DNA of 64,000 nt. It comes from Timema cristinae (taxonomy: Eukaryota > Arthropoda > Insecta > Phasmatodea > Timematidae). The translations under genes were made by a program, and so were the position numbers. The stretch lies in contig JBCFYV010011135.1 of the NCBI GenBank assembly GCA_039000515.1, positions 18,930,178-18,994,177 of the forward strand, in the 5' to 3' direction. This document shows, in pieces, positions 32,611-44,824 of the stretch (its first letter is position 1; every line of letters starts with the position of its first letter). Below the pieces are notes generated by a model, which was not told where the DNA came from, did not search any database, and was given only the letters and a program-made list of their open reading frames with translations.

Positions 32611-34699
32611 GAGGATAACTGACATAAATTTGTTTAATTAATTTAAATGTACAATTTCTCCATTGAGGTGTAAGACATAGAATACATCCTTGTAAAAATA
32701 ATTCTTGGTAGAATACAAATTAAAATATTTAATAACGCCAAAATATGTTATCTTATCCCATCGTTTGTTCTTTTTATGAGTAAATTGAGTAAAATATTTG
32801 GGCAATTCTATGTTAGATATGTTAGAAATGAAATTTATCTGGTTTTCATAACTACATGATGTGATTAATTTTAAGATAAATGATGTGTTCTGGAATCACG
32901 TTAAAACTAGTAAATGATTTAATCTGTAACTTAATTGAAAATTTCCATTTTTGGATTCTGGATTATTAGAATAATAATATAAATGATATATATTTACTTT
33001 TTAGAAAGGGGGTAGTGAAATTTGGAGTTTGAAACTTCTCAATATTCAAATAATCTAATTAGCTTTTATTGTGATATAAGATTACAATTTGTCAGGTGTG
33101 TGTATAAGAACTACCATAGTAAGAAGAAAAGGACGTATTCTTAAAATTTAAATTTAAAAAGCAAAATATGTGTGTGTGTGTTTGTTGAGATGAGGGATTC
33201 CTTCAATATTTCTAAAACTAATTCAAACACACTTATTTGTGTGATATAATATATATTTATGGTATGTATGGAAATTGACCTTTCCAGAGAGACAAAGGAC
33301 GTATGAACATATGGAAATTTCTAATTGAATCCCAGGAAATGGAAGAGCCTGAAATTGATACAACTTTTATAGAACACTAATTTTCCGTTGTGGTATAAAA
33401 TTGAAATTTGCCCATCACTTAAATTCATAATATTAATATTCAAATACGTCTTAAAATTTCAAAATGGGAACATTACAACTTAAAAAAGGGTGAAAGTGGG
33501 GTGGGGTAGGGTGTACCATAATCATAGAAGAAAGTTAAAATTTTAAATGTTTTTATGATGTCCACACAACAATAGCCATAAAAGCTGAAAAAATTTGAAT
33601 TTAAAATTAGTAGGCGGTAAAAGAGGTAGGTTGGTAAAAGTAAAAACCTTTTTTATGCTGGAAAATTAAAATTTGTATAGAGGCAGACAAAAATTCTACA
33701 AATACGAGTAAATTAATAATAAAAAAAAAGATTACCTTAAAACGGATCCATTACCGTTGAGAAAACAAGTCTAAGGATAAATTAACTAGCAGCGACATAA
33801 CAATTAAATTAAAACATTTTGTCAACACATCACGGTGAACTGTGATGGTTTTCAGAGAAACATAATACTATTTATTCAAATTTTTCTATAACAGAGTGTA
33901 TTGTTTATGTATGCTCTTTGGGGATTTGTGATAATCTTTTTCCCAACATATATCTTTGGACAAAGTATATTAATTACTTTATATTATTTTAAGATTGTGC
34001 TTAGGTGATATTGCAATATAAATGGGTTGCATTTGTTTAGATACTTAGTTTGTGGGCAATGTAATATTTGGTCTTAAATATTTAATTTATTTTCACTATA
34101 TTAAACATCATGATTGGTTTGTGATTGACAACGATTGTACAACGAGAAACAATAATAAAAAAATGGGCAGCAGAATAATGAACGCTCTAATATGATAAAG
34201 TTTTTAACTTACTTCATAGACGTAGGGACGAGTCACTATGCTATTTTTAAGATAAAATTAAGACACTTCTATGAAGTGAACTGTACGATTTTGTAACTTT
34301 TTATTTATTTATTGATTAGACAATCTAGAAAACTTTTATATTAGATATTATTACATATAAAATATTAAATGAAGTTGAAGAAAGAAATAATTAAATTTAG
34401 AGCAGTGGAAAATGGTGTATCTCAGTAAAGCGGATTAGTAGCGAAGGGATAAAATAAGTTTATAAAAGTAATCCGATAAGTCTTTTTCTGTTTGCTTCTT
34501 GGATAAAAGATAAGCCAAGATCGCAATAAAGATGATGAAATAAACAATATATATGAATGCCCATTATGTTTAGGTTACAAGAAAGTTCATGGCTAGCTTA
34601 TTAAAAAGAGATATAAAACTGTCTTGACTTTAATAAACTATGGCTATTTAATCTTACATCATTACATTACTTTGTTTTATCAACTCCTCCAGGATATCA
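32611..34699. other. AT-rich, nothing recognised
   Basis: Long stretch with no supportable ORF, RNA gene or repeat copy. A short TG run lies near 33,171-33,181. Confidence 0.5.
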
Positions 34700-34905
34700 G
34701 ATATTTACACTAGTGGGGTAAGAATTTGTAAGGTAATGTTTAAAGGAAATGTTCAAGTATTTGCGTGAAGGGGTTTTAGTATATATGCGTTAAAACGAAC
34801 TGTACACCCTACTGGGATTGAAATACAGACCTCTACGTCACCCCAAAACAGAATAGATGAGAGTGACGCCATTAACAGCATGTCCACTGTTGTTGTGTCT
34901 AGTAA
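34700..34905 (-). mobile_element. SINE family C, degenerate
   Basis: The minus strand carries GAGTGACGCC-type head wording, a decayed B box (GATTGAAATACAG on the plus strand) and a TTTGCGTGAAGG body. The tail is not recognisable. Confidence 0.5.
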
Positions 34906-35858
34906 ATTGGGTAGTTGAATATATAAATATATATTCATCTTTTTATTCTCTCAATTTGACTAAACTCAAGAAAAGATGTTTTTATCAAAACAAATTTTGA
35001 CCACGAGATTATAATGAATCTTTAATTATATGTGTTTCCGAACCGAAAAATGTTGTTTTATAATTATGTCCATCCTCATGTTTGCCTGTCTGTCTGTCCG
35101 TTCTTGTCCTAAGATCAAAAATGATTTGATGGGTTTTGTTCCAACTTTATATTTATTATATAACCTTATTATTTTAGCCCTGTACCTCAAACTAAGGGTT
35201 GTCTACTGATGAGTGATTTTTTTGAATTCTAAATTTTTTCAAACGGTTTTAAAATTATTGTTAAAATTGATATTTAGAGTGTGTTTTACATGACAAGGAA
35301 AAATGTGTACTTGTGTTTTGGATAAAATTTCGCTAACGGATAGATTATTTAAGAGCGATTATTAAGAATTATAAATATTTTGGAAATAACTCTAAGGATT
35401 TGGCTATAATGCATATTTGGGAGTGTTTGCCCCGATAAACCATACGCTTTAGTTTGTTTCTGGAGGAAAAATTGTTTACAGTTAGATTATTTATGACATT
35501 GTTTTTAATAAAATTTGAAAATGTTAATAAATTACCTTAGCGATTTGATTCAAATTATATTATTAAAATAATTATATATTTGTTTTTAATAAAATTCAAT
35601 TAAAAATACTAAATTATGATTGATTTTTTAATATTTATGATTTTTTGATATCGGTATTTGTGTAACATTAGCGTGGACTGCTAATATGACAATGTTAATA
35701 CCCGCCCCTAAACAAGCTAATATTCATAGACATCCTGCAATAGAAATACCAATAGAACCAGCCAGCTTAAAATACTTCCCAAATAATCTTATACTCATAG
35801 ACATCCAGTATTATTACACATCACGATCTTACTATGTCATATATAGGTATCTACTCAC
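34906..35858. other. Putative intron side of the exon at 35,859; no further exon seen
   Basis: AT-rich. Two imperfect CATAGACATCC words occur near 35,728 and 35,799. No downstream exon of the minus-strand gene could be supported here. Confidence 0.4.
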
Positions 35859-36002
35859 GCGTATATCTGCCTTGAGTAGACCAACTTGAAAGTCCAGCCT
35901 GTTCACCACGAATGCTAGAATGAAGAGAAGTCCAAAACACGCTACAACTGTGCGGCACACTGATGTTCCAACGGAGAAAGCCAGAATGCTCTGTTTGGCC
36001 AT
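35859..36002 (-). CDS. Candidate first coding exon of a type II membrane protein (partial)
   Basis: The minus strand opens at ATG 36,002 with purine at -3 and G at +4, and runs 48 codons (MAKQSILAFSVGTSVCRTVV, ending LLKADIR) to a consensus splice donor: coding sequence ends at 35,859 and GTGAGT follows at 35,858-35,853, phase 0. Residues about 18-33 are a hydrophobic membrane-spanning segment after a short tail with K3 and R17, followed by an amphipathic LDFQVGLLKADI stretch. That layout fits the N-terminus of a type II membrane protein such as a glycosyltransferase or membrane collagen-type protein, but no family can be named. The frame stays open upstream to 36,260, so a longer N-terminus is possible. 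Later exons lie below 35,850, possibly outside the window. Confidence 0.45.
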
Positions 36003-36310
36003 TACTGTACTATTAGAAGACCACTCATATGTTGGACACCTGGATTGACCTACGTGACCTAACAAGCATAGCTCTACATCTGCTTGTCTTGTGAGTCGAA
36101 TGCAGTGGCAGATGATCAAGACAACAAGAACCCGCCCTAAGTGACGAATACAACGAAGCCTTTCCACCGATATTAGCGAGTGACGTAATAACAAAGGAGA
36201 TCTCCCACCTTCCCACCCTGCAACTAGACCTATATAACGAGGGACCACAGGCATTATCATAGACTATTACTTTGGCCACTTCCACGAGAAGTCCTATTCA
36301 GGACTAGGAC
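36003..36310 (-). promoter_or_regulatory. Candidate promoter and 5' UTR of the minus-strand exon
   Basis: GC-richer than the flanks. A TATA-like TTATATAG lies at about 36,237-36,230 on the minus strand, implying a start near 36,205, and a CRE-like TTACGTCAC lies close by near 36,186. The predicted leader contains small upstream ORFs, the last of which (ATG at about 36,026) ends in a TAA overlapping the main ATG as TAATG. Confidence 0.35.
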
Positions 36311-37077
36311 GTTATCTAGCCAGGATGGCTTAAAATATCTTTGTTTAAATCTATAAAATACCAATTGTTAAAATGGGTTTGACTTTATTAAATTTTTTGG
36401 TTTAAGCTTGTTATGGAAATCTGTCAGTGAAGGCATCAGCAATGTTTTGCTAAAAGCTTTAATTCTAAACGTAAATTCTTTTATAGGGCACTAAATACTA
36501 CCTGTTGCCACTTGTACGCTAGTATCTTTGTGTTTTCTTGGTTTAAAGAGATGGATTCATTATTTTGGTTTTTTTTATGTCTTGCAATATTTAGGTTAAA
36601 AATTACATTTTTTCTTTTGTGGTTATCAGTAATTTAAATTATTTAAATTAACACTGTTTCTTTTGTTGGTTATTTTGAAGACTTTTTGCTTTGAAGTTAA
36701 TGTTAAAGTAACTTATTTTGGTAGATTAATATAGTTTTGACTTTGATATTCAACGATTCATTTTAGAAAATTTAAAAGTTCTGTAAAGTAAATTTTTATA
36801 TTTTAATATTAAATATTTAAATGTGGGAATTTTGTTCAATTCTTTAAAAGTGATGAGGGTAATTTTTCCCGCGAAGGTTTGAGTTTAGTTGGGAAGTCAA
36901 ACCTTTGTGCTTTAACGTAAAAATCTGGTTCAATATTTAAATTTATTCCATAAATTCAAATCAATTTAGTCTATTCTAGTCTGTGAATCTGACGCGTTGT
37001 AAACCATTTGAAAAGGCTCATTTAACTCTTTGCAAATTTTTGTAATATTTAGTAATTTAAACTAATGATCCTTTGAT
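36311..37077. other. AT-rich, nothing recognised
   Basis: No supportable feature. Confidence 0.5.
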
Positions 37078-37157
37078 TTTATTTGATCATATTATTAGCA
37101 CCGCGTCTTACTACCCGTTCGGGTTATACGCACAAAGTATATATACTTTATTTGATC
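37078..37157 (-). mobile_element. SINE tail-only insertion with 11-bp TSD
   Basis: TTTATTTGATC at 37,078-37,088 and 37,147-37,157 brackets an insert of about 58 bp that contains only the shared SINE tail (AGCACCGCGTCTTACTACCC onward to ATACGCAC) plus a few filler bases. This is an extreme 5' truncation with the insertion signature intact. Confidence 0.85.
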
Positions 37158-38215
37158 TTAATTCACTTTAGTAAATTAGAAACTTGTATATCATTTAAAA
37201 GAGTTCTTTAAATAATGGCAACTATTTTGTTTATTTCAATGATCTCTTCTAGATGAGTTTATAATATATAATTATATAAACTTTTGAAAACGAACTGCAC
37301 GCATAATAATATGCTAAGTTCTCTTTTTTTTATCAACACACATCAATAAGACCTTTAAAGCCATGCAAATTGTTGTTTTAACACTGTTTGTTAATTTGAA
37401 TAAAATTCAAACATTTCATTAACCTGCAAAAATTTCTTATTAATATCATTATTTTCTTTAGTTATCACCCCCTCCAATTTTTTTGTTTTGTCTATTTTGA
37501 CCGTAACTAAATAGAGTGAGAGTGGGGCGGTACATTTGGAGATTATTTAACGTGATAATATATCATGATTTATGGTTTTAGTGAATCATTAAATTTAATG
37601 GTATCTTATTTATAGCACCATATTTTATACAACCTAAAATATTTCAAAATATAAAGAGTATAGCGTAATTAAAAAATAATTTATAATTGATTTCCTTACA
37701 TGCTTTAATAAACTAGAAAATGATCTAATTTGTGTGACGTGGACTTTATTTATTGTTTTTACTTACAATATAAATACGAATAAATGTTTAGTTAAAGGGA
37801 TAGGATATTAAAAGTAGTTAATAAAGAAAATGCACCACCTACAGTATCCAACCGGGTTTTGTGACTTTTTTCCCCTTTGTCAACGGTGGCCAAGTGAAAT
37901 GTGATCCCATCGTCCTAGGGCACTTGATCCACAATTAGATTGTTTAAAGACAATATATTTACTACTTGTTGTAAGGTTGTTTTTATCTGTTTATAAACTA
38001 ATATAAATTATTTAACAGAAATTATTAAAACGAATTTGCCTTGATATGCATATTTAATCATTTAAGTATTAAATTATACAAAATATTTAAATTTGTAGGT
38101 TCTGCACTGGTGGACAGTTTACAAAGATGTTAGTATCGTATTTTCGTGCTTTGCTGATTGTGATGAGAGTTGGGATTCAAACATTGCTCTAGGTTAAGTT
38201 ATTTTTACCTGAGAT
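37158..38215. other. AT-rich, nothing recognised
   Basis: No supportable feature. Confidence 0.5.
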
Positions 38216-38388
38216 TATTATTATTATTATGTATTATTATTATTATTATTATTAGCACCGCGTCTTACTACCCGTTCGGGTTATACGCACTTAGGACTAA
38301 TGTGTAATGGTATGGGTGATTGTGAGATGAAAAGAAGGACCTACAGTTTAACGTAGGAATCCGAACCACGGTGGAGGCCTGGCTTTCC
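38216..38388 (-). mobile_element. SINE family A, 5'-truncated
   Basis: (ATT)n, shared tail, and core up to GTGGAGGCCTGGC. The tRNA-like head is absent. No clear target duplication was seen. Confidence 0.88.
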
Positions 38389-38869
38389 CTCCCTGAGTTT
38401 AATGTATCACAACCTCCATTTCTATAATTTTTGATGTTTAACAATATATTTTAATTAAATATACTAGTTGATTTTAAATGGGTTTCAATTAGGAATAAAT
38501 TATTTTAATATTAATAATTTTCCATATATAAAAATTTTTACACATTTTAAAATATGATTATTTTAAGTAATAAGTCTAATTATTAAAATAGCTTTATTTA
38601 ATTATATAATGATTAGTATATAACTAGTTCATATTTAATTTAAATTATTTAATTAAAATAAATTTTAATATAAACTCTGATTTAATGAATTAAAGAATTA
38701 TAATTATATATAAACATATAAATATTTTTTATTAATGTGTAGATAATTTAATTTTTGGTTTTATTTATTATTAATCATTTTATTAAATGAGAGAAGATAC
38801 CAAAACACCCAAACTCCTTCATAGCCCCAGGACCACCCCCTTTATCAAGAACGTATTCAAGGGGGGGAG
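38389..38869. other. AT-rich, nothing recognised
   Basis: Very AT-rich, no repeats with partners. Confidence 0.55.
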
Positions 38870-39165
38870 GTTATGGGGGTTAAACAATACCAAAATTAAA
38901 TACAAGTACAAATCAGGGGCTGTGTTACCATAAAAAGCACTTCAGATAGCTTCTAGAGTTGTTTAGTATTTATAATTTTTCCTGGTTTTGGTGGTTAAGG
39001 GGTTATGTTACAATAAAAAAAACACTTCAGATATCTTCCAGAACTGTTTATCATTTAGAATTTATTTTAACCTCCGGCTATTGAGGGATGTCCCCAACAA
39101 CCCCATGCCCCCTGAAATTATTGGTTGGCTAAGGTCCTTACCCTGTATCTCCTCATATTGAGGTT
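38870..39165 (+). repeat. Dispersed repeat family F, copy 2
   Basis: Partner of 19,360-19,700. Shows two tandem blocks of roughly 85 bp, each with CACTTCAGATA(G/T)CTTC followed by TTTA. Ends before a decayed reverse transcriptase, with no proof that the two belong together. Confidence 0.75.
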
Positions 39166-39339
39166 GGCATACCAAATATAAAATACCCAACATAACTTTT
39201 CATCGTAAAATTACTAACTTGTTTTCATATTATTACTATACTTTTATACCTGTTAATAATACCTATAATAATGACATTTGGAGATAATAAAATGATTACT
39301 TTCTGATAATTTATGCTATTACTCTATCAGTAAGTTGTT

Positions 39340-39948
39340 GACATCTCGCCGATTTCAAGAAATATAAAACTTAGAATAAAAAAAGCAATAATTCTACTGG
39401 TTGTTCTCTGTCAATGTGAAATGTGGTCTCTTACCTTATTTGACGAATATAAATTGAATACGTTAAAAACATGCTGCTTACGAAGATATCTGGTCCCAAA
39501 AATGATGATACTAATGGAAAGGGGAGGAGGTTACATAATTACGAGTTATATACCCTTTACTCATCACACAACATAGTTATGATGGTCAAGTCTCGTATTA
39601 CGGTGGGCAGGACATGCATGCTGTGTGCATGGGAGAATTTATAACCTTGTTTAGAGTAATGACTAAAAAAAAACAATGGGAAAATACCATTGGTAGGACC
39701 TAGACGCAGTTGGGAGAATAACTTTAGAATGGACCTGACAGTTATAAATTGTAATGAGGTGGATGGGGTAGAGCTATCTCAAGATATTGATAGGGTTTGA
39801 TGAGGTGGACTGGATATAACAAGCTCAAGATAATGATAGGGTGGAATAAGGTGGATTGGGTAAAGCTGGCTGAAGATATAGATAGGTGGCGTACTTTAAT
39901 AAGTGCGGCAATTAACTTTCGACTTCCTAATGCCACAGAGTGAATAGA
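39340..39948 (+). pseudogene. Non-LTR retrotransposon reverse transcriptase, C-terminal fragment
   Basis: Conceptual reading gives, in order, ISRNIKLRIKKAIILLVVL, then CEMWSLTLFDEYKLNTLKN (the C-E-T-W-S-L-T element common in this class), ISGPKNDDTNGKGRRLHNYE, a decayed WAGH region (GRTCMLC), and finally DWVKLAEDIDRWRTLISAAI before TGA at about 39,948. The order matches the region after the polymerase domain of endonuclease-type non-LTR elements, whose proteins often end D-R-D-R-W-R-x-x-x-x-A-A-M-N-L-R. At least two frameshifts and several stops are present between 39,650 and 39,850. The 5' part with the endonuclease and catalytic FADD is missing, as expected for a 5'-truncated copy. Confidence 0.8.
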
Positions 39949-40667
39949 GTGTAGGAAAGTTGCTATGGATGAAACATTTATTTTGAATTATATATGTTTA
40001 TTACCCCATTAATGTAAAATATTATGATTTCTCAGAAGTGTTTTAAGACTTGAAACACACCATAAAATACTCCTTAAACGTTATTTTTGTTGATAGTTTC
40101 ATCAATAGATGAACGTAATTTAGTATAGAATAATGCAAGATGTACAAAAACAGTATTGGGACGGAAAAAAAAAGGGTGGGGTCTGGGGAAATCGTTTATT
40201 TAGTGGTGCTGGGGGGTTTGAAGTGACTACCCTCAAGGGAGTATTAGGGAAGTGTTAGCGAGGGTGAACACTAAGAGGGTGATAGTGCGAATTACTTTGA
40301 AGAGAGAAAAAAAGTGCTTGGAGGGGTTTGAGTAAAGGAGAAGTTTCTAGCACCCATTCGGTTTCATTTGGTCGTTTCAACCCCTCTTTTCACCCTTAGA
40401 TACGTTTGAGTATGGTTGTGATAGCTAGAGTTCTTCCCTTAGTGCCCCAAGGCACCTATTGCGTCTCCCCATTTATGGCTTCGCTGTGGTGATTATTGGC
40501 TATTCAAAAAAAAAAGAGATAAAATATAGAGATCCTAGTGTGATTCTTTTATAAAGCTATATTGTTAAATAAGATATATGCGTTTATCTACCAAATAAGT
40601 TAATTCAATCCCTCTTGATTATCTACCAGATAATGAATTTTCAATTATTTTTGTTTTCTCTTATCAC
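39949..40667. other. G-rich patch at 40,150-40,350; no gene recognised
   Basis: The plus strand is rich in GGGTG/GGAG words with long A runs. No ORF or motif is decisive. Confidence 0.45.
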
Positions 40668-41480
40668 CTCGAAGAGAAAGTATTGTGATCGTCAAAAAAT
40701 TGAAATCGAGACTTTGATAAATATTGACCCCCTGGAACAAAATTAATTGGTTTCGCAATGCCATCTGTCTGACTACCTCGGGTTTGAGCTGAAACTATTT
40801 TACCCATTGGTCCTAAACTTAGTATTTGGGTTTTCGTAAGGTACCCAAGAGGTTTTTGGAAATATACATCTAACCCTATATTTAAGGGTAGTTTACTAAA
40901 GGGCAAAAAGTACAATCAATATTAGGGAAGTTTAACCCAACGTTTCGTTTCAATTTTACATATAGATACCCTTCCTCAATATAAACAAGATGGCAACACT
41001 CTATTTCTCGTGAAATTTACTTTGAGGTTACTTTAAATAAGATACATTTTTCCAATTTTGATAATTTCTCCGCAAATATTTGAGATAATAAATAACATCG
41101 TTTTAAATTTAGAGTGCTAGTAAAAGTACAAATCATTTATTTGAAATATATTCTTTACAGAAAATAATTTTTGAACTACTATTCAACATATAGATTTTTT
41201 AATTCAGGCCTTTGAAAATAAATTTGATTTTTATGCTCTTTGGTGTACAAAGATGTTTCTCTTTACTCAATTTTTCTGTTACAATGTTCCTAGTTCATAA
41301 TACGATAGAGTAAGTAGGCACAAGTGTATATTATTTCATTTATTATATTTGGTGTATTGTCTCTACAACAATGTCTAGACTTATTATTTTGTTTCACAAA
41401 TCTTATGAGTTTTTAGTAAATATATATTTTAATATAAAAGCCAAAGAATGTCTTTGTGATGAACCTGCCATCATCACTGT
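40668..41480 (+). repeat. Dispersed repeat family E, copy 2
   Basis: Second long copy of the family also seen at 31,338-32,110, with fragments at 27.8, 52.7 and 54.8-55.3 kb. Begins GAAAGTATTGTGATCGTCAA. The minus ORF at 40,664-40,915 is incidental. Confidence 0.75.
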
Positions 41481-41682
41481 ACTATAAAGCCACATGGCTG
41501 ACTCACTCACTGACATTAATGTTTACCCACTTCCAGATGAGCTAGAAAAATGAAATTTGGCAACTTATACCTTCAAGCCTGTAACAGACGTGAAAGTTCC
41601 AAAAAAATTAACCATTTTAATGTTTTGGACCAAGATTTAAAGATTATCAGTCAATAAGTACTAAGGACTATAATTATTATAG
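41481..41682. other. No gene recognised
   Basis: Contains a degenerate GACTCACTCACTGAC tract near 41,500-41,516. Confidence 0.45.
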
Positions 41683-41684
41683 TA

Positions 41685-41718
<34 letters not shown>

Positions 41719-41941
41719 TATTATTATTATTATTATTATATTATTATTATTATTATTAGCACACGTCTTACTACCCGTTTGGGTTGTACGCACTTACGCT
41801 AATGTGTAATGGTAGGGTGATTGTGAGATGAAATGAAGGACCTACAGTTTAACGTGGGATCCGAACCATGGTGGAGGCCTGGTATTCCCCACATTCACAA
41901 GATGTCTTGTCAGAGGTGTAGGAAGGGTTTGGTAATCAGAT
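41683..41941 (-). mobile_element. SINE family A, 5'-truncated
   Basis: Long (ATT)n, shared tail, and full core up to AAGGGTTTGGTAATCAGAT. Stops before the tRNA-like head. The 72-codon ORF crossing it is SINE sequence. Confidence 0.9.
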
Positions 41942-42181
41942 ATTATAGTATAGTTTCAAGAGTTGATAGATTTCCTAATATACGAATAAAAAGCAGTTCA
42001 GGGCAAATGGAGTTCCTCTTATTTTCCTTTAAACAGTTACATCATTTTTAACAAGTTTTAAATAGAAAATTTTAGGAATGTCGAATAAAGTAATAGTTTT
42101 CGTTTTTTAGCACAGGGCCATACGATCCATTAAGGCTATACGCTTATATAATGGTTACACAATGGTTTTAGTGATTAAGAA

Positions 42182-42355
42182 GGCTGTGTTTAGAGGAAGT
42201 TTACCGTCATTTGCGTGAATGAAGAATTGGAAACAACTTTGGAACTATTCGGTGCCCCAAACGATACATTAACTTTGAACTCTCTGTCATCGTCAGTCCA
42301 GTCTACTGCGATAGTAGCGCAATAGACCACACGGCCACCGGTATTTTGATTCCTC
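42182..42355 (-). mobile_element. SINE family C, degenerate
   Basis: Minus-strand head GGTGGCCGTGTGGTCTATTG, then CGCTACTATCGCAGTAGACT and GATGACAG, with a body near TTTGCGTGAATG. The tail is decayed. It lies tail-side away from the neighbouring family B copy. Confidence 0.7.
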
Positions 42356-42385
42356 TGATATCTATAATATATAATAATAATAATA

Positions 42386-42608
42386 ATAATAATTAACACT
42401 ACGTATTACTACCATTGAGGGTTATACGCTTTAATACTATTTAGGATATTGGTTTTAGGAATTAGGAAGGTTGAATATTGATGATATGACCCGCATTCGC
42501 GTGGAGGGAGAGTGGAAAACCATTTAGATAAACCACAACCAGTTCACCCGAATGGCTAGCTCGACATGAAACCAGTGCGTTATCTAACTACGCCACTGAG
42601 GGTGGGTT
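42386..42608 (-). mobile_element. SINE family B, nearly full length
   Basis: Tail (ACTACGTATTACTACCATTG, mutated), body GGAGGGAGAGTGGAAAACCA and head wording CAGTGGCGTAGTTAGATAAC on the minus strand. It has lost part of the middle of the head. Confidence 0.85.
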
Positions 42609-43364
42609 GATCTCTTTAAGAAATAGCACAGTAAGAAATATTTTCTTTTAAATAAATGGTGCCTGTAGCTTCTCACATACTGATAAGTATAACTGTGTAG
42701 AAATTTAAATCTATGCATGGGACGTTATTTCATAACATCCTTTGTCCCAGGTACACCACAGGAAGTAACTCCACAGATCTTAATAGCTAAGCTAATAAAA
42801 GGAACCAACTGACGAATGAATAAACCAAAAACATATAATTTGTGAGGCACCAGCAATAATATAGAAAGAAACATATCAGCAAAAGGAATTCTCACAACAA
42901 CATGAAGTTGACCCTAAAAGATATCCCACAGTTGTCAAACATCTGCTTAGATATTTAAATCTAATATATATTAACTTCATATGTTATTAGTGGGTGAAGG
43001 AGTTAGGGGAAATTAGGTGTGTATGTTCCTAAGTGCATGAAGTGTTAGGTTGTTGGTACTGATCCATACAATATAACATATTACTGTTTTTAATTAGATA
43101 TTTAAAAAAATAACACCCCGATCATCTCTTAACCATTATTTTGTGAATTCAAATAATGAAAATTATTAAAATAACCATGTCTTGTTTAACTGTTTTTATG
43201 TATAATTAAATGAAAAAAAAGATCCAAATTGAGGAATACATTAATTTAAAGTGGGCTTGGTATTGAACAATGTCCAAAATTTCTACCATAATATTTGAAT
43301 CGTCTCAAAAGCTACGTATGGCATTATTTCTTGGCCAACTCTTTTGGTGTGAGAACATGCCTGT
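42609..43364. other. AT-rich, nothing recognised
   Basis: No supportable feature. Confidence 0.55.
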
Positions 43365-43667
43365 TAATAAAATACTATGAGGTGACCTGGTGGTCTAGGG
43401 GTAAGGTGTCGGACTTCTGTGCTGGGTCCGGGGTTCAATCCTCGGTCCCGGCACAGATTTATGTGATTACCAAACCCTTCCTTCACCTCTGACAAGACAT
43501 TACTTGTGAATGTGTGGAATGCCAGGCCTCCACCGTGGTTCGGATTCCACGTTAAGCTGTAAGTCCTCCATTTCATCTCACAATCTCCCTACCATTACAC
43601 ATTAGCGTAAGTGCGTATAACCCGAACGGGTAGTAAGACGCGTTGCTAATAATAATAAAATACTATG
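43365..43667 (+). mobile_element. SINE family A, full length, with 15-bp TSD
   Basis: TAATAAAATACTATG at 43,365-43,379 and 43,653-43,667 flanks a well-preserved copy: head GGTGACCTGGTGGTCTAGGG, B box GGGGTTCAATCC, core GAATGCCAGGCCTCCACCG, tail hairpin intact. ORFs on both strands here are SINE-derived. Confidence 0.96.
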
Positions 43668-44570
43668 TTTTGTTTAAATTACGAATGGACTGCACAAACG
43701 AGAGTTTATATATCCTACATTTACGATGTCCAATTTAATGGTTATTGAATTTGAATCGATTAATAAAAATGGAACGATCCCACGTGTCCGTAAGCCCTCG
43801 ACAGGGTTTAAAACAAGGGCTCGTTAATGTTATTAGTCGCATAGTCTCCCCACCCCCCTCCCACACACACATATGTGTCAGGGGAAAGGTGATTCACTAA
43901 TTCCACTGCACTCCACTTGTTGACCAAAGTAGCTTCCGCGCTCTCACATATTGTCTGTGGCCTTGTTTCCCAGAAGTCCATTAGGCAGCAAGCTGAAAAA
44001 GGGAGAAGTAAGGGGTTGAAACAGAGTAAGGGAGAAAGGTAACATTCACCTGTACTACCGGGGTGGTCACCTTGTTGGATAACATTTGCGCAACGCTATG
44101 CTTTATGAAACGAGATTGCCCGCTTGACACGTGGAAAGGTTGAATAAAGGTGAATTCAGAAATAAAATGGTGTTCCTACGTTCTAGATTGCCAATTACAA
44201 TCATTGTTGAAGTTCTGCGGTTTAGTTTATACAAGGACACTATGAAAGTCTAAATCTGTCAGTTGCTATAAATTAACCCTGCATTTAAGATAGTTAATCA
44301 CTTGAGGAAGAGATTTTCTTTCATGCAAAGGTTATACCAAATTTTAGAATTAAAAAAAAAAATTCTGCAAGGTATAATTACATGTTCAACTAATTTTGTT
44401 GAAAATAATATTTATCATGGATATTTTACAGGTACTTACGGACCATCGAGAAAGAAAAAAATTACCTACAGTCTAAGTGACACACCTAAATATTAAGTTA
44501 TTGTAAAATCATTTTGTTTCTCTACCAGTAAAGCTTAACTTGCTTAAAATGTAGCCAAATCGATGAAATA
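43668..44570. other. No gene recognised; GC-richer 43,780-44,140
   Basis: The stretch 43,780-44,140 is less AT-rich and includes a C-rich/CACACA tract, but no motif or exon could be supported. Confidence 0.4.
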
Positions 44571-44668
44571 TAGCTTTTTTATATATAATATATATATATA
44601 TATAATATATATAATATATATATATATTAATATATATATAGTTTATATAATATATTATATAAGAAAGG
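44571..44668. repeat. (TA)n microsatellite
   Basis: About 95 bp of TATATA with a few AATA interruptions. Confidence 0.95.
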
Positions 44669-44824
44669 GGAGAGAGAAGAAGATAATAAAAAATAGATAA
44701 ATCCTGTTACTCCTGTGTCAGTCCTATCTAGTGATGGGAGGCTTTGACCTAAACTAGTTCCACGATTAACAGAAATGTATCTTACAAAAAAAATTAAAAA
44801 TATGTATATTTTAACGTTGAAATT

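Noticed and set aside
35686..35840. Possible mitochondrial insert near the exon
   Set aside because: The minus strand can be read as a hydrophobic peptide if TGA is Trp, but it matches no mitochondrial gene I recognise.
35832..36260. The whole 142-codon minus ORF as a protein
   Set aside because: It overruns a consensus splice donor at 35,858, and the region before Met 87 lacks protein character. The internal ATG with good context, followed by a membrane segment, is the better start.
43295..43576. ORFs on both strands with similar peptides at 50,790, 59,319 and 63,677
   Set aside because: All lie in family A SINE copies; the recurring peptide is SINE sequence, not a protein family.
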